53,995 bases of DNA from Richelia sp. CSU_2_1 (GCA_012034575.1 JAAUPF010000021.1:1-53995); one strand, 5' to 3'; shown: positions 8,716 to 18,418, numbered from the stretch's first letter. Numbers and translations: made by a program. Notes: generated by a model not told the origin, from the sequence alone.

Positions 8716-9443
8716 GTGGAGCAAAAACACCGACCTTTTGATGTCTTAACTTGCTATTCAATAGCACTTTAAGAATTTACGCAAAGTTTATAAATGTAGG
8801 GTGCGCAGTGCGTACCTTACATTCCGTTATTAGTAGCCCAGCGAGCTAATTTTCGCGTAATTCCTGATGTTAAGGCTTACGCAAAATTTATAAATGTAGG
8901 GTGCGCAGTGCGCACCTTTACATTAACCGCAATAGTTTTCCGTTCAAACATTTGAGTTATGAATTGAGAAACTTAGCAATGCGTAAAAAACAGTACAAGC
9001 GATGCGGCAGCCGATCGAACATAGCGGAGTATTAGCCAAAAACACTTTACTGCTGATTCATTGTCTGCGATCGATACCAGTCTTCCACTCTGAATTATAT
9101 CGCGCTCTCCCGCGCCGTTTCGCATCAATAAAAAATTTGATGCTAAGTTACAATTTTTACTGCATTTCGAGTTGTCAATTCACCAGGATAAAGTGCTGCG
9201 ATCGAGCGTTTATCTGAGGTGCAGCGCCTCAATACCCCAGCCACTTGTCTCGGGATTGTTCAGCGGTAAGGCGAAGCATATCGCAGATCGAAAAGCTCTG
9301 TACAAGTCCTGAAATTTGCTGTCAACTCACAATTTAAAATAGGAAACTCCTGGCAGATTTCAAAACAACAACTCTAGAGACAGGCATTCAACTCACAAAT
9401 CAAAAACTTTAAAAACATCGCTCTTCTACAGCAACCTAAAGAT
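8716..9443. other. long intergenic region between two GT4 genes
   Basis: 728 bp with no convincing gene; a 71-codon frame at 9002-9217 is Cys-rich, without recognisable features, and probably spurious. It holds a 36-bp direct repeat (separate entry). The last 140 bp before 9444 are AT-rich and may contain the promoter of the next gene. Confidence 0.5.
8777..8912. repeat. 36-bp direct repeat with GGTGCGCAGTGCGCACC palindrome
   Basis: Two nearly identical 36-bp units, 8777-8812 and 8877-8912, exactly 100 bp apart, each starting TTACGCAAARTTTATAAATG and containing GTAGGGTGCGCAGTGCG. The GTAGGGTGCG core also appears near 33402, so it belongs to a dispersed family. Confidence 0.75.
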
Positions 9444-10841
9444 ATGTCACAACTTAACGGACAGCCGACAGCATTGACTGAAGAAACAGCATTTCGTGTT
9501 CCTCAAAATTCGGTTTACAGCGAACGTCCATCGATCGCATCCTTCGCTCCAGCGCGATCGAAAGTTCCAGACAGACAGCCAATTGCCTTAATTTCCGACC
9601 ACGGAGATCCGGCAGCCGAAATCGGTAAAGAAGAAGCTGGCGGTCAAAACGTCTACGTGCGTCAAATCGGCGAAGCGTTAGCAAAATTGGGGTGGCAAGT
9701 AGATATGTTTACTCGCAAAACTAATCCCAGCGATCCGTCGATCGTACAGCATTCGCCTTACTGCCGTACAATTCGTTTAGCAGCAGGTCCGATCGAATTC
9801 ATACCGCGCGATCGAGTATTTCAATATATGCCTGAATTTGTCGCAGCATTTCAAAAATTTCAGAGCAAAGAAGGCACGAATTATCCTCTAGTTCACAGCA
9901 ATTACTGGCTCTCAGCTTGGGTAGGTCTCCAGTTAAAAAAAATGAACAACATTCAGTTAGTTCATACCTACCATTCTTTAGGTGCTGTCAAATACCAATC
10001 CGTTGCTTCAGTGCCGTCAATTGCGCAGACGCGACTTTTAGTAGAAAAGCAAATTCTCGAATCAGCCGAATGCGTAGTTGCTACCAGCCCTCAAGAGCGA
10101 GAAACGTTGCAAGAACTGGTTTCCCAGCAAGGCCGAATTGAAGTAATTCCCTGCGGGACAAACACAGAAAATTTTCGATCGATCCCAAAAGCTCAAGCCC
10201 GAGCTAAATTAGGTTTCTCGCCCAGCGACAAAATTGTACTCTATGTCGGGCGTTTCGACCCGCGCAAAGGAATTGATACCTTAGTGCGAGCCTTTGCCGC
10301 TTGCAAAACTCGCAGCGAAGGCAATTTAAAGCTAATTATCGCTGGAGGCAGCGACCAAGAACGGAGCGATTACCAGGAAAGGCAGAGAATCGAGCAATTA
10401 GTACGGGAATTAAACATCGCCGAACAAACACTGTTCCCCGGTCTCCTCAGTCACGAAGTTCTGCCTTTTTATTACACGGCCGCCGATGTATGTGTCGTCC
10501 CCAGCCATTACGAACCATTTGGATTAGTAGCTATTGAAGCTATGGCTTGCGGTACGCCTGTCGTGGCTTCCAATGTCGGAGGTTTGAAATTTACCGTAAT
10601 CCCAGAAGAAACAGGTTTGCTGGTTCCCCCTCAAAATGTAACTGCTTTTGCTGAAGGGGTCGATCGAATTTTGTCGGATGAATTGTGGGCTAGAAAGCTC
10701 CGAAAACAAGCCTCAGCAAGAGTCAGCCAAAACTTTAGCTGGACGGGAGCAGCTATTCAATTAAGCGACCTTTACCGCCGCTTGCTAGCCCAGTCAATTA
10801 TGGACGAACGCCTGTGGAATTTGTCTCGTTCCCGTGCTTAA
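9444..10841 (+). CDS. glycosyltransferase family 4, sucrose-phosphate-synthase-like
   Basis: 465 residues. After a 45-residue unstructured leader comes ALISDHGDPAAEIGKEEAGG with QNVYVRQIGEALAKLG, the GGQNVYV loop typical of sucrose-phosphate synthase and MshA-like GT4 enzymes. The C-terminal domain has YVGRFDPRKGIDTLVRAF, AGGSDQER and HYEPFGLVAIEAMACGTPVV with the E-x7-E motif. The GGQNVYV family uses UDP- or ADP-glucose or related donors. There is no sucrose-phosphatase domain, so a role in exopolysaccharide assembly fits the neighbours better than sucrose synthesis. Monocistronic; ATG start. Confidence 0.88.
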   Translation: MSQLNGQPTALTEETAFRVPQNSVYSERPSIASFAPARSKVPDRQPIALISDHGDPAAEIGKEEAGGQNVYVRQIGEALAKLGWQVDMFTRKTNPSDPSIVQHSPYCRTIRLAAGPIEFIPRDRVFQYMPEFVAAFQKFQSKEGTNYPLVHSNYWLSAWVGLQLKKMNNIQLVHTYHSLGAVKYQSVASVPSIAQTRLLVEKQILESAECVVATSPQERETLQELVSQQGRIEVIPCGTNTENFRSIPKAQARAKLGFSPSDKIVLYVGRFDPRKGIDTLVRAFAACKTRSEGNLKLIIAGGSDQERSDYQERQRIEQLVRELNIAEQTLFPGLLSHEVLPFYYTAADVCVVPSHYEPFGLVAIEAMACGTPVVASNVGGLKFTVIPEETGLLVPPQNVTAFAEGVDRILSDELWARKLRKQASARVSQNFSWTGAAIQLSDLYRRLLAQSIMDERLWNLSRSRA

Positions 10842-10879
10842 AAAATTTCCGTAGGTCTTAGATAATAGGTGGTTAGTGT

Positions 10880-10954
10880 TAGGTGGTCGATCCTAAAACT
10901 CAAACCTCAAACCTCAAACCTAAGACCTAAAACCTCACACCTAAAACCTCAACC
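10880..10954. repeat. heptanucleotide tandem repeat, AAACCTC type
   Basis: A degenerate 7-bp array (AAACCTC, AGACCTA, AAACCTA) between two convergent genes. It belongs to the short tandemly repeated repetitive (STRR) class of filamentous cyanobacteria. It directly abuts the stop of the next gene. Confidence 0.75.
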
Positions 10955-12325
10955 CTAGCTGAATTTTTGACGGACTAATGCTCGCTTCACAGGTGGCGAA
11001 CTGGTTTTATTTTGCTTGAGACTTTCTGGAGCTTTCAAGACTAAACCCGATATGCCTCCGGCAATCAGTGCAAAAATTGGATTGGTCATAGCGTTCAAAA
11101 CGCAGTCAAACACGTACATAGTTAAAGCTACTCCCAGGGTAGCGGCAGGCGCTACTTTGGGATTAACCCAAGTTCTGGCAGGATACTTGAACAAACAAAA
11201 AATTACCACAGGAAGCAGCAGAGAAGTAAATAAACTAACTAAACCAACAGCACCATTTACGCCAAAAGCAATAATCCACAAACTGTCAGTAACGGAGATA
11301 TCATCACCGTACTCATTGTACACGCGATTTCCGCCCGAATCCCCCCAACCAAACAGAAATCTTTGCTGGGCTTTGTGTACTAATATCTCTTCATTATCAA
11401 ACCTAAATTTGAGAGAAGCTGCTCGTTCTTCGCCAAATAGCTGAGTTATCACCCCAATCGCTTCATCGCTGGAGAATTGACCCGCTGCAGCAATGTATAG
11501 GTAAAAAAATATATATCCAATCAAAAATATTAAGGGCAAAGAGGTGCGAAACCACTTGGCGCAGAACAATATAAGCGCCCCCATGCCAAATAAATTATAT
11601 GCTCCAGTAGAACGGCACAGCGCAAAAGCTACCATCAGTACGATCGCCAGTGATTTCATGCTCTGACCTTTAAACTTTTTGAGCGTTCCGGTTTGCCACA
11701 GCCAAAAGCCTATCAAAGCTGCTGTCATCATCCACACGCCCACCATTAAGCCGTGCTGCATGAATACTACCGGTCTCCAGCCTCCCAAACGTCTTGCTTG
11801 ACCCCAATCGTCAAAAGCATTCACGCCGTAAATCATTTGGTGCATGATCGGGCCTCTCACTCCTTCAATTAAAGTAAAAGGAATGTAAGCTAAGCCTCCG
11901 GCAAAAATTCCGATTGCTAGCTGTTTCAGGCCGTCTAAACTATTAAGATACAAGCGACCCAAAAAATAAGGAAGTCCCCAAGCAATAATTTGGTTAAAGG
12001 TGGGAGAAATTGGGCTGCCATTATTAGTAATCTGTGAAACGATCGGACACAAACAGTAAACTACCATTGGTATGTCGATCCAACCGGGCTTAAAAGTAGT
12101 AATGCGCTGGGCATCGTAAAAAATAGTAGCCAGCAAAATGCCGTAGCAAGTGGCTGCCATTTTGGTGTACGGCGGCAGTATGGGAATAGGAAAAGAAGCT
12201 TGCGGCAAAAAAAGCCACGCGATAATAAAACTTGCAATTACCGCCCGCTGAGCTGGAAACCTGATAAACAGGTAGAAAACTACAGGAATCCAGCCATACA
12301 TAACTACTGGGATTAATGCGGCCAT
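10955..12325 (-). CDS. O-antigen polymerase/ligase-like membrane protein
   Basis: 456 residues with about ten to twelve hydrophobic segments and a large loop about residues 275-345 containing LFGEERAASLKFRF and QRFLFGWGDSGGNRVYN. The FGWG...N region resembles the periplasmic loop of O-antigen polymerase/ligase (Wzy/WaaL) proteins, including cyanobacterial exopolysaccharide ones. It probably polymerises or transfers lipid-linked repeat units in the plasma membrane. It is last in a minus-strand row with two GT4 genes and a Wzc-like kinase, which supports a Wzy role. Sequence alone cannot separate Wzy from WaaL. Confidence 0.75.
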   Translation of the reverse strand: MAALIPVVMYGWIPVVFYLFIRFPAQRAVIASFIIAWLFLPQASFPIPILPPYTKMAATCYGILLATIFYDAQRITTFKPGWIDIPMVVYCLCPIVSQITNNGSPISPTFNQIIAWGLPYFLGRLYLNSLDGLKQLAIGIFAGGLAYIPFTLIEGVRGPIMHQMIYGVNAFDDWGQARRLGGWRPVVFMQHGLMVGVWMMTAALIGFWLWQTGTLKKFKGQSMKSLAIVLMVAFALCRSTGAYNLFGMGALILFCAKWFRTSLPLIFLIGYIFFYLYIAAAGQFSSDEAIGVITQLFGEERAASLKFRFDNEEILVHKAQQRFLFGWGDSGGNRVYNEYGDDISVTDSLWIIAFGVNGAVGLVSLFTSLLLPVVIFCLFKYPARTWVNPKVAPAATLGVALTMYVFDCVLNAMTNPIFALIAGGISGLVLKAPESLKQNKTSSPPVKRALVRQKFS

Positions 12326-12506
12326 AGGTTTTATTTCACAAAAACATCGCGGAACAAAAACATACTTTACCAGTAGGCCGCAGCCGGGCAGACTCCATGT
12401 TTGGCAAAAGCCAAGAGTTATGGGATCGTCAATCTCCTAACTTTCCCGAACCCCACAACTTGAAAATCGCATTCCTCTCGTGCCACCTATCGGGTGAGAT
12501 GAGATG

Positions 12507-13643
12507 CTACTGCCGGTTAGCGGACTTTTCTGTTTTGTCGGTCGATCGGTCTTGGCGCTCGACGGCTTGGTAAAGTGCTGCCTCAAACAGATCGACCGCA
12601 TCTTCCCAAGTATAAGCTGCTATTTCCTTGAGTGCAGCGTCAGACATTGCCTGCCACTGGGCCTGGGACAAGTGACAAACCTTCTCGATCGCTCTTGCCA
12701 TGTCGGCCGGATCTTCGGGATTGACAAGTATCCCCCCTCCACTAGCCAGCAATTGCGGGGCCGCCCCCGCCGGAGTACCGATGACGGGAGTGCCGCAAGC
12801 CATTGCTTCCAAAATTGGCAGTCCAAAGCCTTCCGACCGGCTGGCGAACAGCCACACATCACATTTGTTGTAAAACTCTCTAAGTTTGTCTTGAGTGGGT
12901 GCCCCTTCATACTCAACATTGGCGGGAAGCGGCAAATAGGTTACTGGATCGCCCGTACCGAAAGCTACTAAGCGAAGGTTGGGGATCTTTTTAGCTGCTA
13001 GGGCAAAAGCTTCCAGAGCAATATCACAGCCTTTCCAGGGAGTGATAGTGTAGTACATTCCCACCGTAGGTACGGGCTGTTTGGTGCGCTGCTGACCCTG
13101 CGGTTCGACGTAAAATTGTTCATTGTCCACACTGGGAGGAACCAGAGATACATTTCGATCGCCGTACTGATTCGCAGCGATATCCGCCAGCCACTGGGAA
13201 ACAGCTATTTTGTGCATCGGTAGAGACCAAGTTGCCTCTACCCGACCTTTGGGTAAGTAGCTAAAATTCTCATAGTGTTGCAGGAAATATACTTTTGCTC
13301 CTTTGTTGGGCGAAACTTTTGCCACCCATTCGGCCGTTTCCCACCAAGTAGCTACAATCGCATCGGCATCAGGTAAGTCCCGATCCGTAATGGGACGAAA
13401 CTTGTTCAAAACCCGGCATTCCACATCTATATTGTCAAAGTGAGACGGGTCTTTTTTGCGAGCGGAAGGCCAGCCCTGACCGGCCAGCAGAGACCGACAT
13501 TTTTGCATCAAAGTCGGCGGCGGCGCTGGCGTAGAAACAATAAATAATTGATGCCCCCGCTGTTGGAGAAGTTTTGTGTAGGTAGCTAACACCCTCATCC
13601 CGCCAGTAGCACATAGGTAGGGAAGAACAAAAGTAATTTTCAT
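12507..13643 (-). CDS. glycosyltransferase family 4, tandem copy B
   Basis: 378 residues, GT-B fold. The N-terminus MKITFVLPYLCATGGMRVL has the glycine-rich loop. The middle has VATWWETAEWVAKVSPNKGA and LQHYENF. The C-terminal domain has YYTITPWKGCDIALEAFALA and SRSEGFGLPILEAMACGTPVIG with the E-x7-E motif. It is about two-thirds identical by eye to the gene at 14206-15375, so the pair is a local duplication. The donor is unknown. Same strand as the polymerase-like gene downstream (181-bp gap). Confidence 0.9.
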   Translation of the reverse strand: MKITFVLPYLCATGGMRVLATYTKLLQQRGHQLFIVSTPAPPPTLMQKCRSLLAGQGWPSARKKDPSHFDNIDVECRVLNKFRPITDRDLPDADAIVATWWETAEWVAKVSPNKGAKVYFLQHYENFSYLPKGRVEATWSLPMHKIAVSQWLADIAANQYGDRNVSLVPPSVDNEQFYVEPQGQQRTKQPVPTVGMYYTITPWKGCDIALEAFALAAKKIPNLRLVAFGTGDPVTYLPLPANVEYEGAPTQDKLREFYNKCDVWLFASRSEGFGLPILEAMACGTPVIGTPAGAAPQLLASGGGILVNPEDPADMARAIEKVCHLSQAQWQAMSDAALKEIAAYTWEDAVDLFEAALYQAVERQDRSTDKTEKSANRQ

Positions 13644-14205
13644 GAATTAATCTCTAAAGCTTGCAAATCGGCGATATTTTTTTCTACAAAATTCACAGTC
13701 TTGATATACTTACCGCCGGAGAAAGTGCGGTGATTCTTGACGCTTCATCGGATGATGCTACGCTTGCGCAGTCTTACTCTTCCTCTGCGCCCGATAACTG
13801 AAAAATAAACAGCGATCGGTTTCATAGAGTTGGCAATAAAACGACGTTAAGGAGCGCCGATCAGGGTTGGCAAGATCGCTTTTATTGTTCTCAACCGACT
13901 TTTTCTGAACCCAACGCCAGAAATAGCGATCGAAAGTCGAGCGAGTCGCCAGTCCAAATTTACCGACTGTTTCCATCAGTGATTTTAAATCCAGTCAAAA
14001 AAATCGAACACTTCTATCTTTAAAAGTAGCATTCGATCTATCTATTTACCTAAAATTGCCAGACATCACCCGAAGCACCAACATCTAAGACCGCCAATCC
14101 AGAGACATCTCAAACCTTATTTTCGGAGATGTCTAACAGCACGCTCAACTCAGTTAAAAAATTCGATGCACCGCTGTCTGAGAGAATTGTAAATGTTTGC
14201 AAGTA
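13644..14205. other. spacer between duplicated GT4 genes
   Basis: 562 bp. At 13701-13739 there is a sequence in IS200/IS605-end style, CTTGATATACTTACCGCC / GTGCGGTGATTCTTG, with an ACCGC-GCGGT stem. Next to it lies a 72-codon minus-strand frame (separate entry). The rest shows nothing recognisable. Confidence 0.45.
13758..13976 (-). CDS. hypothetical small protein, doubtful
   Basis: A 72-codon frame beginning METVGKFGLATRSTFDRYFW, basic and aromatic-rich, with no family I recognise. The fragment STFDRYFWRWVQ looks protein-like, but there is no good ribosome site. It sits beside an IS200/IS605-like end, so it may be debris of an inserted element. Confidence 0.2.
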   Translation of the reverse strand: METVGKFGLATRSTFDRYFWRWVQKKSVENNKSDLANPDRRSLTSFYCQLYETDRCLFFSYRAQRKSKTAQA

Positions 14206-15375
14206 TCACACTTTCGCCACTGTTGCCACCGGCTGTTTTGGGCGATCGCTGTAGGGAGAATGCGAGTTTACTATTACTGGAGGGTTGTCTGGTTGCGATT
14301 TATACACAGCAGCTTGTAGTCCCTGCTCGAAAAGATCTGTCGCATCTTCCCAAGTATAATTTAGCACCTTAGCGGCGGCTGCGTCGGACATGGCTTGCCA
14401 CTCAGGGTCGGGCAACTGACAGATTTGCTCGATCGCCCGAGCCATTTCTTGAGCGTCTTCTGGTTTTACAAGTATGCCAGCGCCGCCGCTCAAAATTTCC
14501 GGTGCCGCACCAGCGGGAGTACCGATAACGGGAGTGCGGCAGGCCATTGCTTCCAACAGCGGCAAGCCAAAGCCTTCCGAACGGCTGGCAAACAACCACG
14601 CATCGCATTTGCTGTAAAAATCTTTGAGTTTGTCTTGGTCTGGCTGAACTACGTACTCAGTGTTGGGGGGTAGTGGCAATTCTGAAGATGGGGCCTCCAG
14701 ACCGAAGGCAACTAAACGGAGATTGGGAATATTTGCCGCAGCCAGGGAGAAAGCTTTCAGGGCAATATCTGTTCCTTTCCAGGGAGTTGTAGAGTAAAAC
14801 ATCCCTACTGTAGGAACCTGCTGCTTGTTACGTCGCGGCGCATAAAATTGTTTGGTGTCTACACTCGGAGGCGCTAGGGAAACCTGGCGGTCGCCGTATT
14901 TAGTCCTGGCCAGGTCAACCAACCACTGAGAGATAGTGATTTTGTGCAGGGGCAGCAGCCAAGTTGCTTCTACCCTATCTTGGGGCAGGTATTCAAAAAC
15001 TTCGTGGTGCTGAATGAAATAAGCTTTTGCTCCTTTGCTGGGAGAAAGTTTTGCCACCCACTCAGCAGTTTCCCACCAAGTGGCAACCACTACGTCAGCG
15101 TCAGGCACATCTGCATCGCAAATCGGACGCCAGCGATCGGTTATGTGGTGTTCTAGGCTTGAATTATCAAAGAAGGACGGTATGTCTTGAGGTGGAGAAA
15201 TCCAGCCTTGTCCCCCCAGCAGTGATTTTACTTGCTGGCGCAGGCTCGGTCGCTGGTGGGGTACAGAGATAACGAATACCTCGTGACCTCTCTTTCTCAA
15301 AAGCTCTGCAAAAATGGCTACCACTCGAATTCCGCCGGTCAGACAGAGAGTAGGAAGAACAAATGTGATTTTCAT
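14206..15375 (-). CDS. glycosyltransferase family 4, tandem copy A
   Basis: 389 residues, GT-B fold. It starts MKITFVLPTLCLTGGIRVVA, has VATWWETAEWVAKLSPSKGA and QHHEVFEYLP in the N-terminal domain, and FYSTTPWKGTDIALKAF and SRSEGFGLPLLEAMACRTPV in the C-terminal domain. It has a longer, proline-rich C-terminal tail than its duplicate at 12507. The WWETAEW segment shared by both is unusual and may define the acceptor pocket. It lies downstream of the Wzc-like gene on the same strand. Confidence 0.9.
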   Translation of the reverse strand: MKITFVLPTLCLTGGIRVVAIFAELLRKRGHEVFVISVPHQRPSLRQQVKSLLGGQGWISPPQDIPSFFDNSSLEHHITDRWRPICDADVPDADVVVATWWETAEWVAKLSPSKGAKAYFIQHHEVFEYLPQDRVEATWLLPLHKITISQWLVDLARTKYGDRQVSLAPPSVDTKQFYAPRRNKQQVPTVGMFYSTTPWKGTDIALKAFSLAAANIPNLRLVAFGLEAPSSELPLPPNTEYVVQPDQDKLKDFYSKCDAWLFASRSEGFGLPLLEAMACRTPVIGTPAGAAPEILSGGAGILVKPEDAQEMARAIEQICQLPDPEWQAMSDAAAAKVLNYTWEDATDLFEQGLQAAVYKSQPDNPPVIVNSHSPYSDRPKQPVATVAKV

Positions 15376-15966
15376 CTGAAATCCCGCTAGAAACTACTGC
15401 TCGAGGCGGCGCTGCGAGCGCCTGTACAAGAGCTGGACAGGAAAGAGGGGCGGGTGAATGTTGATTGCCGCTTTCCCAGTGTGCAGGTAAAAACAAGCTG
15501 GCGATTTACAACACCCCAGTATCGATCGACAATAACTTCAGGCTCCTATAGCTGATATTAACGATTGATGGGATGGCAAAGTAGTTCCCTAAGGAAGAAT
15601 TGTTACTTTCACCTGAGAGTCCTCCAAAAGACGGTTGCCGAAGAAAATGGGAGCGTACAGCTACCAAACACCAGTCTCAACAACCCTTTCTATCTAACAT
15701 AACAGCACTTTACTCCAGAAGCTAGATGAAATTTACCGAAAACCTTTGACTGTAGGGGGTTCCAGTAGCGAGTGCTACAAAATTTTGTCGGGTTCGCTAG
15801 GCCGGCTTGGGGTTGTAAATAATGAAGGGATTTGAAGCCGGATTTCCTGCGAGTTGTGGGTTGCAAAGGACTTAACATCGGGTTTTTTGGTAACGCCCAT
15901 CCCTTCGCAGTTGCCCCCAGACCTGACCCAGCGATAGGAAAATTCGATCGTGGCGATCGCCACAGC
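15376..15966. other. intergenic region downstream of wzc-like gene
   Basis: About 590 bp with no supported gene. Short frames around 15690-16001 are unconvincing and overlap the terminator. It contains a possible promoter region for the GT4 gene at 15375 but nothing I can name. Confidence 0.4.
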
Positions 15967-15996
15967 AAAAATCCCACTCCTTCAAGGAGTGGGATC
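15967..15996 (-). terminator. intrinsic terminator of the wzc-like gene
   Basis: On the minus strand, an 11-bp perfect stem ATCCCACTCCT / AGGAGTGGGAT with a 3-nt loop is followed by TTTTTG. It lies 44 bp after the stop of the tyrosine-kinase gene, a textbook Rho-independent terminator. It therefore separates this gene from the GT4 genes downstream. Confidence 0.85.
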
Positions 15997-16039
15997 TTCA
16001 AAATTTATACTGAACATCTACCTCCAGCGCGATCGGATC

Positions 16040-18418
16040 TCATTCTTTTTTAGGAGCGAATTTGCGCATAGCGGGGGGTGTGGGTGAAAAATTTAAATAT
16101 TCGTTTTTCTCGCCTTTGTCGCCTTTGTCGCCCACAATTGTGGTTGCTGGTTTAGCAACTTTGCGAACTCTGCTGGTTCCCACATGATTGGCAACTACTC
16201 CCAAGCAGGGAATGCCAAAATTTTCCAGTTGACCTAAAACTTGCTTGACTGCCGATTGCTTGGTTTTGCGGATTGCTACAACCATTAATATGCCATTAGT
16301 GCGGGCAGCTAAAAAGTTAGCGTCTTTACTTTCAGCTAGCGGGGGGGTATCGTAGATGACTAGATCGAATAGGGCGTTTAGTTCGTCCATTAAATACTGC
16401 ATTTGAGCTGAGGCAAGGCGTCGGGCAGTACCGGGTAGGGGAACGCCGGATGTCAGTACGAACAGATTATCCGCTAAGGGCGATCGTTGGATGATTTCGC
16501 TAGGATCGAGCCGATCGTCAAGCAGATTGCTCAATCCTTTAAAATTGGGCAGATCGAGCATCAAGTGGAGGTTGGGATCGTGCAAATTAGCATCTACCAA
16601 CAGCACTCGCTGTCCGGCGAGGGCTGCTACGTGAGCTAGGTTTAAAGCCAGCATAGATTTGCCTTCCCCCAATGTTGCAGAGCCGACAGCTATAGATACA
16701 ATCGGTCGATTGGAAGACAGAAAGCGGATGTTGGTGTAGAGAGAGTCAAAAGCTTCTATAAATTGAGAAGCATTTTTATTGTTACCGCCTTTGTCTTCAA
16801 CAGCATCATAGGCGCTAGCTAGAGACGCATAGGAGAATTTTTTGGCACTTTTGTCAAGGGGAATTACTCCTAACAAAGGTGCGTCCACAGCATCTTTCAA
16901 GTCATCGGCACAGTAGAAAATACCGCGCAGCTTTTCTAAAATTATTGCTGTACCCAGGGCTAACAGCAATCCGCCGAGGGCTGCCATCACAAATTTGTTT
17001 TTGTTTTTAGAAGCAACAGGAATCAAGTTTCCTTTAGGATCTCGGGGGATGGTGGGTTCTGAAATAATTTCCCAAGGTACTTGACTTTGAGCTGCTTGAA
17101 CGCGCAGGGTTTCCCGCTGAGTCAAAAGTTGGTCGCGAGTGCGGGCGGCTATTTCCAACTGCTGTTGCAGTTCGTTGTAGCGGCGGGCAACGGCCGGAAA
17201 TTCTCTAGCCTTGCGGTTCAAATCATTTCTAGTCTGGATGATAGCTTGACTGCGAGCTTCTAAAACTTGTATTTGGTTGGCGGTATCAACCAATTGTTTG
17301 ATCAAGCCGATGCGGATGGAATTTTGAAAATTCTGTACTTTAGAATTAGCCCTCGCGCCTGCTAAATTTTGTCCCAAAATTCGCTGTGTTTGCTGGTCTA
17401 GCAAAGCTACTAAATTCGATCGCTTGCGTTCTAAAGCTTCTACTAAAGGGTTGGCAGATTTAAACCGAGCTCTTTCTACAGCAATCTGACCTTCTACTTC
17501 TTTAACCTTTGCTAGCAATTCTTTGTATTGAGGTTCTTCACTCAAAGCAGAAGCTGCAATAGCTTCTTCTGGGGTGAAATCTAATTGTTTTTGCAAGTTT
17601 GCATAAAGCGTTTTCTGCTCTTGGAGTATTCTTTGAGTTTCTAAATCTGATGTTTCTATATCTTGAACTTGCTCTATCAGTTGCGTACCTTGTTCTTGCG
17701 GGTTTGTGAGTTTTTGCTGCTGTTGTATGACCTGCAATTCCGATTTCAGGCTATTGACGCGCTTGTTGAGTCCGGGAAGCTGGTCTTCAATAAAATTAAC
17801 GCCTTCACCAATGCGAGTTTTGCGTTCGTCAAGACTGTATTTTAAATATTTCTTTTTTGTTTCTTGCAAAACAAGTTCAACTAATTGAGGGTCTTGACCG
17901 ATAAAGCGGACTTCTAAAATTTTAGTTTGATCTAGCATATTGTTCCCCAGGCGCAATACCACCAATCCTTTTTTAAGAAGTTCTTCAGTAAATTCGGGGT
18001 AGCGCTTTCTAACTTGTTTGGCAATAGTTGACAGCATCTGGGGGCTTTGGAGAATTTCTAGCTGAGTCGCGTAATCCAGGCTGAAAAATTCTCGATTTGG
18101 CACTCCCCCTTCGCGGTTGGCAAGGGCTGAGGGGTCGGCAATTCTGGCTTCGGTGGTTACTGGTTCCACTAGCATCCGAAAATCGCCTTGATAAGTGCGC
18201 TTGCCGCCTTTGATTTGCCACACTGCAGCAGCGCCAACTAGACCGACAATTCCTATAATAATTATGGCTTTGCGCTGAAAAGTTCTCAGCAGAGGAGCTA
18301 GGTTCAATCCTTTTTGAGGCTGCGCGCTTAAATCTTCTCCTTCGTCGCTGGCGAATTGCTGCACCTGTCTGCTTTGGTTGCTAATTGGTACGATATGAGC
18401 GCCGTTTTCAGTTTCCAT
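16040..18418 (-). CDS. Wzc-like polysaccharide co-polymerase / BY-kinase
   Basis: 792 residues. TM1 is about residues 51-67 (IIIIGIVGLVGAAAVW); a Wzz domain and a long Gln/Glu-rich coiled coil run to about 450; TM2 is about 480 (VMAALGGLLLALGTAIIL). The cytoplasmic kinase domain has Walker A SATLGEGKS (about 580-588), an A' region LLVDANLHDP and Walker B LVIYDTPP (about 686-693). Family enzymes control polysaccharide chain length and export by autophosphorylating a C-terminal Tyr cluster. Here A' is DxN instead of DxD and the tail shows only one Tyr (about 774). Kinase function is therefore uncertain, while the co-polymerase role is well supported. Confidence 0.88.
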   Translation of the reverse strand: METENGAHIVPISNQSRQVQQFASDEGEDLSAQPQKGLNLAPLLRTFQRKAIIIIGIVGLVGAAAVWQIKGGKRTYQGDFRMLVEPVTTEARIADPSALANREGGVPNREFFSLDYATQLEILQSPQMLSTIAKQVRKRYPEFTEELLKKGLVVLRLGNNMLDQTKILEVRFIGQDPQLVELVLQETKKKYLKYSLDERKTRIGEGVNFIEDQLPGLNKRVNSLKSELQVIQQQQKLTNPQEQGTQLIEQVQDIETSDLETQRILQEQKTLYANLQKQLDFTPEEAIAASALSEEPQYKELLAKVKEVEGQIAVERARFKSANPLVEALERKRSNLVALLDQQTQRILGQNLAGARANSKVQNFQNSIRIGLIKQLVDTANQIQVLEARSQAIIQTRNDLNRKAREFPAVARRYNELQQQLEIAARTRDQLLTQRETLRVQAAQSQVPWEIISEPTIPRDPKGNLIPVASKNKNKFVMAALGGLLLALGTAIILEKLRGIFYCADDLKDAVDAPLLGVIPLDKSAKKFSYASLASAYDAVEDKGGNNKNASQFIEAFDSLYTNIRFLSSNRPIVSIAVGSATLGEGKSMLALNLAHVAALAGQRVLLVDANLHDPNLHLMLDLPNFKGLSNLLDDRLDPSEIIQRSPLADNLFVLTSGVPLPGTARRLASAQMQYLMDELNALFDLVIYDTPPLAESKDANFLAARTNGILMVVAIRKTKQSAVKQVLGQLENFGIPCLGVVANHVGTSRVRKVAKPATTIVGDKGDKGEKNEYLNFSPTPPAMRKFAPKKE

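Noticed and set aside
9002..9217. 71-codon plus-strand frame in the GT4 intergenic region
   Set aside because: Low-complexity Cys/Arg content, no ribosome site, no family resemblance.
15825..15880. tRNA-like sequence around GGGATTTGAAGCC
   Set aside because: No acceptor stem or cloverleaf could be formed on either strand.
15690..16053. Short frames on both strands near the wzc-like terminator
   Set aside because: They overlap the terminator hairpin and each other, with no protein-like features.
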